DNA from: Streptomyces sp. NBC_01478
GTDB taxonomy: Bacteria > Actinomycetota > Actinomycetes > Streptomycetales > Streptomycetaceae
Length of the DNA: 64,000 nucleotides
Direction of reading: 5' to 3'
NCBI RefSeq assembly: GCF_036227225.1
Contig: NZ_CP109444.1
Coordinates: 8,537,501-8,601,500 of the forward strand
How positions within the stretch are numbered: the stretch's first letter is position 1; each line of letters begins with the position of its first letter. The translations under genes were made by a program, and so were the position numbers. Below are positions 60,819 to 64,000 of this stretch, piece after piece. Below the pieces are notes generated by a model, which searched no databases, was not told the DNA's origin, and worked only from the letters and a program-made list of their open reading frames with translations.

Positions 60819-61634
60819 GTGACCGACCCACTGCACCAGGAACTGCTCGCACTCGCCCAGGAGGCCGCCCACAAGGCCGGCGCCCTGCTGCGGGACGGCC
60901 GCCCGGCCGACCTCGCGGTCGCCGCCACCAAGTCCAGCCCCATCGACGTCGTCACCGAGATGGACATCGCCGCCGAGAAGCTGATCACCGACCTGATCTC
61001 CGAACAGCGCCCGGACGACGGCTTCCTGGGCGAGGAGGGCGCCTCCGTCACCGGCACCAGCGGTGTCCGCTGGGTCATCGACCCGCTCGACGGCACGGTC
61101 AACTACCTGTACGGACTGCCCACTTGGTCCGTCTCCATCGCCGCTGAGCTGCACGGTGAGACCGTCGCCGGGGTCGTTGCGGTCCCGATGCGCGGCGAGA
61201 CGTTCCACGCGGTGCTCGGCGGCGGGGCGTGGGCCACGGGCGCGTGGGAGGGCGAACGCAGGCTCGCGTGCCGGCCCGCGCCGCCCCTGGAGCAGGCGTT
61301 GGTCTCGACCGGGTTCAACTACGTCACCGAGGTACGAGTCCATCAGGCCGCCGTGGCCCAGAAGTTGATCCCGCTGCTGCGTGACATCCGGCGGGGCGGA
61401 TCCGCCGCGGTCGACCTGTGCGACGTGGCCGCGGGCCGGCTGGACGGCTTCTACGAGCGGGGGTTGAACCCGTGGGACCTCGGCGCGGGCGACCTGATCG
61501 CCCGTGAGGCGGGCGCCCTGACCGGTGGACGCCCGGGAGAGCGCCCCGCACGCGATCTGGCGATCGCGGGCACCCCGGGCGTCTTCGAGCCCCTCCAACG
61601 CCTCCTGGAGGACTTCGGCGCCTGGCACGACTGA
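60819..61634 (+). CDS. Inositol monophosphatase family phosphatase
   Basis: 271 aa, GTG at 60819 with GGAG 5 nt upstream, 8 bp after hemH. Metal-binding motifs of the Li+-sensitive phosphatases are complete: DGFLGEEG (Glu), WVIDPLDGTVNYLYGLP (Asp, Asp) and NPWDLGAGDLIAREAG (Asp). It should hydrolyse a sugar or inositol phosphate with Mg2+; in actinobacteria such enzymes serve inositol, histidinol-phosphate or 3'-phosphoadenosine metabolism. The substrate cannot be assigned. It is the last gene of the hemH operon; a hairpin follows. Confidence 0.92.
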   Translation: MTDPLHQELLALAQEAAHKAGALLRDGRPADLAVAATKSSPIDVVTEMDIAAEKLITDLISEQRPDDGFLGEEGASVTGTSGVRWVIDPLDGTVNYLYGLPTWSVSIAAELHGETVAGVVAVPMRGETFHAVLGGGAWATGAWEGERRLACRPAPPLEQALVSTGFNYVTEVRVHQAAVAQKLIPLLRDIRRGGSAAVDLCDVAAGRLDGFYERGLNPWDLGAGDLIAREAGALTGGRPGERPARDLAIAGTPGVFEPLQRLLEDFGAWHD

Positions 61635-61810
61635 CGCGCACACAACCACACGACTCACGCGCACAAAACCAACGGCGAAAGCAGAGGCCAACGGCGAGGG
61701 CCCACCAAGTTGGTCTGTCCCCACGCGTCGACCGAACCAAAGAAGGTGCGCGCGGGTAACTGACCAACTCCGGCCCAGCTACTCCGAAGGCCAAAGACCG
61801 AAAAGCAGCA

Positions 61811-61839
61811 GGACCCCGGCGCTGGATTCGCCGGGGTCC
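61811..61839. terminator. Terminator between the phosphatase and small-protein gene
   Basis: Perfect 11-bp stem GGACCCCGGCG / CGCCGGGGTCC with a 7-nt loop, extended by AGCAG/CTGCT outside. The rest of 61635-61862 is non-coding. Confidence 0.8.
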
Positions 61840-61862
61840 CGCTGTCCTGCTGTTCGCACTGA

Positions 61863-62036
61863 TCAGACGCTTGTCGCGCCGACCTCCACACCGTGGTCGG
61901 CGGCCAGGCGGCGCAGGTCGTCGAGCTCGGCCTGTTCCACCTCGACGAGGAAGTCGTCGCCCTCGTCACGAGCCCGCGTCAGGTCGGTCTCGGTCGCCCT
62001 TATGCGCTGCAGAAGTCCTGCGGTGAATGCGTCCAT
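61863..62036 (-). CDS. Small conserved acidic protein
   Basis: 57 aa, ATG at 62036 with GAGGGGG about 8 nt upstream. Sequence: MDAFTAGLLQRIRATETDLT, then ARDEGDDFLVEVEQAELDDL and a short end VEVGATSV. It is almost entirely helical with heptad spacing, so a small coiled-coil protein is likely. I recall such a short ORF next to cutRS in other streptomycetes. Longer in-frame extension to 62309 is not protein-like. Function unknown. Confidence 0.7.
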   Translation of the reverse strand: MDAFTAGLLQRIRATETDLTRARDEGDDFLVEVEQAELDDLRRLAADHGVEVGATSV

Positions 62037-62337
62037 GCTGCGCCCCCTCGTCCTGGGTCGTGGGTCGGGTGGCACGGGGGTGTGCCGTGGGAAGGGGCGA
62101 TCACGTCTGCGGATGGGGTGCCCAGCGCTGCCCTGGCTGGGCGGCGACGGTGCCGGACACCCACGCCCGCTCTGCGGAAGCGGTTGGACGTACCACAAGG
62201 TGGCTTGCCACGTGCAGAGCGTGATCGCGGGGTGTAAAGCCGTCCTCCCCGCGCTCCCTTCCGTGGAAACCTCAACCCACCGAGAAAATCCCGCATTCCC
62301 GGGCCTCACACCTGACCTTCATCTCGCGCCGAGCCGC

Positions 62338-62359
62338 CTTACAGCCGACTTATGGCCGA
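62338..62359. promoter_or_regulatory. Adjacent 11-bp direct repeats before cutR
   Basis: CTTACAGCCGA (62338-62348) and CTTATGGCCGA (62349-62359), 9 of 11 identical and directly abutting, about 92 bp before cutR. OmpR/PhoB-type regulators bind such 11-bp tandem sites, so autoregulation by CutR is plausible. Elsewhere in 62037-62450 I see no gene. Confidence 0.55.
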
Positions 62360-62450
62360 AAAGGGCAGGATGGAGGTCACACAGCCACGAAGACCCTGCC
62401 CGCGTGCGCCCAGACGCGCTACGCGGGTGGACAGAGGAAGGACAAGCGAC

Positions 62451-63104
62451 GTGCGCGTACTCGTCGTCGAGGACGAGCAACTGCTCGCCGATGCGGTGGC
62501 CACCGGACTGCGCCGGGAGGCCATGGCCGTCGACGTCGTGTACGACGGTGCGGCCGCCCTGGAGCGCATCGGCGTCAACGACTACGACGTGGTCGTCCTC
62601 GACCGCGACCTCCCGCTCGTGCACGGCGACGACGTCTGCCGCAAGATCGTCGAGCTCGGCATGCCCACGCGCGTGCTGATGCTCACCGCGTCCGGCGACG
62701 TCAGCGACCGTGTCGAGGGCCTGGAGATCGGCGCCGACGACTATCTGCCCAAGCCCTTCGCGTTCAGCGAGCTGACGGCACGCGTGCGTGCCCTCGGCCG
62801 GCGGACGAGCGTGCCGCTGCCGCCCGTCCTGGAGCGCGCCGGCATCAAGCTGGACCCGAACCGCCGCGAGGTGTTCCGTGACGGCAAGGAAGTCCAGCTC
62901 GCGCCCAAGGAGTTCGCCGTCCTGGAGGTGCTGCTGCGCAGCGAGGGCGCCGTCGTCTCCGCGGAGCAGCTCCTGGAGAAGGCCTGGGACGAGAACACGG
63001 ACCCGTTCACCAACGTCGTGCGCGTCACCGTGATGACCTTGCGCCGCAAGCTCGGTGAGCCCCCGGTCATCGTCACCGTCCCCGGTTCCGGATACCGGAT
63101 CTGA
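62451..63104 (+). CDS. cutR: CutR, OmpR-family response regulator
   Basis: 217 aa, GTG at 62451 with AAGGA upstream. Receiver: VRVLVVEDEQLLADAVATGL, phospho-acceptor Asp in VVVLDRDLPLVHGDD, Thr in VLMLTASGD, Lys in YLPKPFAFSEL. Winged helix (about 125-215): VQLAPKEFAVLEVLLRSEGA and NVVRVTVMTLRRKLGEPPVI, ending TVPGSGYRI. The length equals CutR as I remember it from S. lividans/S. coelicolor. CutRS is a conserved Streptomyces system reported to affect secretion stress, envelope proteases and antibiotic production. It is 6 bp upstream of cutS. Confidence 0.94.
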   Translation: MRVLVVEDEQLLADAVATGLRREAMAVDVVYDGAAALERIGVNDYDVVVLDRDLPLVHGDDVCRKIVELGMPTRVLMLTASGDVSDRVEGLEIGADDYLPKPFAFSELTARVRALGRRTSVPLPPVLERAGIKLDPNRREVFRDGKEVQLAPKEFAVLEVLLRSEGAVVSAEQLLEKAWDENTDPFTNVVRVTVMTLRRKLGEPPVIVTVPGSGYRI

Positions 63105-63110
63105 TCCGCT

Positions 63111-64000
63111 GTGGCCACGACCCCCGCGCCTCCCCAGGCGCCCCCGAAGCCCACCTGGGACCCCAGAAGGCCCGAACCGCCGTTCCCCTGGCTGCGTCCC
63201 ACCATCCGCATAAGGCTCACGCTGCTGTACGGCGGCATGTTCCTGATCGCCGGCATCCTGCTGCTGTCGATCATCTATCTGCTCGCCGCGCAGGCGCTGA
63301 ACGTCGGCAGCGACCTGCCCTTCAAGATCACCGAGGGCAAGGTCACCAGCACGATCTGCGACCTGCCCTCCAGTGCCACGCCCGACGTGTTCAACAGCGC
63401 GATGAGCAACTGCGTCAACGAGCAGCGGCAGCACGCCCTGGACAACCTGCTCAGCCGCTCGCTCCTCACGCTGCTCGGCCTCGCGGTCATCGCTTTCGCC
63501 TTCGGGTACGCGATGGCGGGCCGGGTGCTGTCCCCGCTCGGCCGGATCACTCGCACCGCCCGCGCGGTGGCCGGCTCGGACCTGTCCCGCCGGATCGAGC
63601 TGGACGGCCCGGACGACGAGCTGAAGGAACTCGCGGACACCTTCGACGAGATGCTGGAGCGGCTGCAGAGGGCCTTCACCGCGCAGCAGCGCTTCGTCGG
63701 GAACGCCTCGCACGAGCTGAGGACGCCGCTGGCGATCAACCGCACGCTCCTGGAAGTGCATCTGTCCGATCCCGGCGCCCCCATGGAGCTGCAACAGCTG
63801 GGCAAGACGCTGCTGGCCACCAACGAGCGCAGCGAGCAGCTCGTCGAGGGTCTGCTGCTGCTGGCCCGCAGTGACAACCAGATCGTCGAGCGCAAGCCCG
63901 TGGACCTCGCCGAGGTCGCCGAGCAGGCCGTCGACCAGGTGAACGGCGAGGCGGCCGCCAAGGGCGTGGTGATCCGCGGCGAGCAGAAACCCGCGGTCGT
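63111..64000 (+). CDS. cutS: CutS sensor histidine kinase (3' end outside window)
   Basis: GTG at 63111, 6 bp after cutR; 296 codons are visible. A Pro-rich cytoplasmic N-terminus (residues 1-30) precedes TM1 (about 34-61). A short extracellular loop of about 55 residues holds two Cys, Cys83 in TSTICDLPSS and Cys101 in MSNCVNEQ, and TM2 is about 118-140. HAMP follows (GRVLSPLGRITRTARAVAGS), then the HisKA dimerisation domain with phospho-His201 in VGNASHELRTPLA. The HATPase domain begins at the right edge and is not seen. The two loop cysteines could form a disulfide that reports on extracellular thiol state, as proposed for CutS. Confidence 0.92.
   Translation, partial: MATTPAPPQAPPKPTWDPRRPEPPFPWLRPTIRIRLTLLYGGMFLIAGILLLSIIYLLAAQALNVGSDLPFKITEGKVTSTICDLPSSATPDVFNSAMSNCVNEQRQHALDNLLSRSLLTLLGLAVIAFAFGYAMAGRVLSPLGRITRTARAVAGSDLSRRIELDGPDDELKELADTFDEMLERLQRAFTAQQRFVGNASHELRTPLAINRTLLEVHLSDPGAPMELQQLGKTLLATNERSEQLVEGLLLLARSDNQIVERKPVDLAEVAEQAVDQVNGEAAAKGVVIRGEQKPAV

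Noticed and set aside
1..64000. tRNA, rRNA, CRISPR, insertion sequences, prophage or attachment sites
   Set aside because: No cloverleaf ending in CCA, regular spacer-repeat array, transposase, integrase or phage gene was found by reading the sequence and its translations. A tRNAscan-type and repeat search would be decisive.

Overview
The window is a gene-dense stretch of high-GC actinobacterial chromosome, almost certainly Streptomyces. The evidence is strong third-position G/C bias, many GTG/TTG starts, sporulation and division genes (whiH, sepH), the principal sigma factor hrdB with its Lys/Ala-rich N-terminal extension, and the cutRS pair. From memory (not looked up), the order rnhB - recQ - whiH - hrdB - trypsin-like protease - parE - citrate synthase pair - parC - M16 pair - M23 peptidase - ptsH - patA - sepH - hemH - cutRS matches the core chromosome of S. 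coelicolor around SCO5811-SCO5863. No tRNA, rRNA, CRISPR array, insertion sequence or prophage was seen.

Layout. 0-3.4 kb: a divergent MFS exporter/TetR pair with two near-identical operators, rnhB and two conserved proteins of unknown function. 3.7-13.7 kb: a RecQ helicase fused to a phosphoribosyltransferase-like tail, a DUF4192 protein, a glycogen-debranching-type protein, a Nudix-HTH regulator and an ABC ATPase-permease fusion. 13.8-20.6 kb: whiH, hrdB, a secreted trypsin-like protease, a small Cys/His protein and parE. 21-25.6 kb: a small membrane protein with a NarL-type two-component system, then a DUF485 protein with an acetate-type symporter. 25.6-31.7 kb: a NitT/TauT-type ABC importer flanked by two paralogous CitB-type response regulators, only one of which has a sensor kinase. 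31.8-35.3 kb: a sucrase/ferredoxin-like Fe-S protein behind an iron box, then two divergent citrate synthase-like genes, one carrying a DNA-binding domain, sharing an AT-rich palindrome. 35.3-37.5 kb: four minus-strand genes forming two paralogous pairs (DUF6082-type membrane coiled-coil protein plus a small 'CPD(I/V)FEL' protein). This is the least explained region and my best candidate for an undescribed system. 37.9-45.7 kb: a CobW-type GTPase, parC, an M16 peptidase pair, and an M23 peptidase behind a cyclic-di-AMP (ydaO-type) riboswitch. 45.9-52.7 kb: a GntR regulator, ptsH with a DasR-type operator, a reversed-order protein acetyltransferase, a DUF5998 protein, a phosphatase and thymidine kinase. 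52.7-64 kb: a VOC protein, a sulfurtransferase, sepH, a membrane protein, a sugar-lactone oxidase/MFS operon, ferrochelatase, an inositol monophosphatase, a small protein, cutR and the start of cutS, which leaves the window.

Regulation readable from sequence includes twin TetR operators, an iron box, a DasR-type site, a c-di-AMP riboswitch, a WhiG-like -10 element before whiH, an ECF-type promoter before hrdB, adjacent 11-bp direct repeats before cutR, and three genes whose -10 box sits about 6-7 nt before the start codon (probable leaderless mRNAs). Several convergent gene pairs share long perfect bidirectional terminators.
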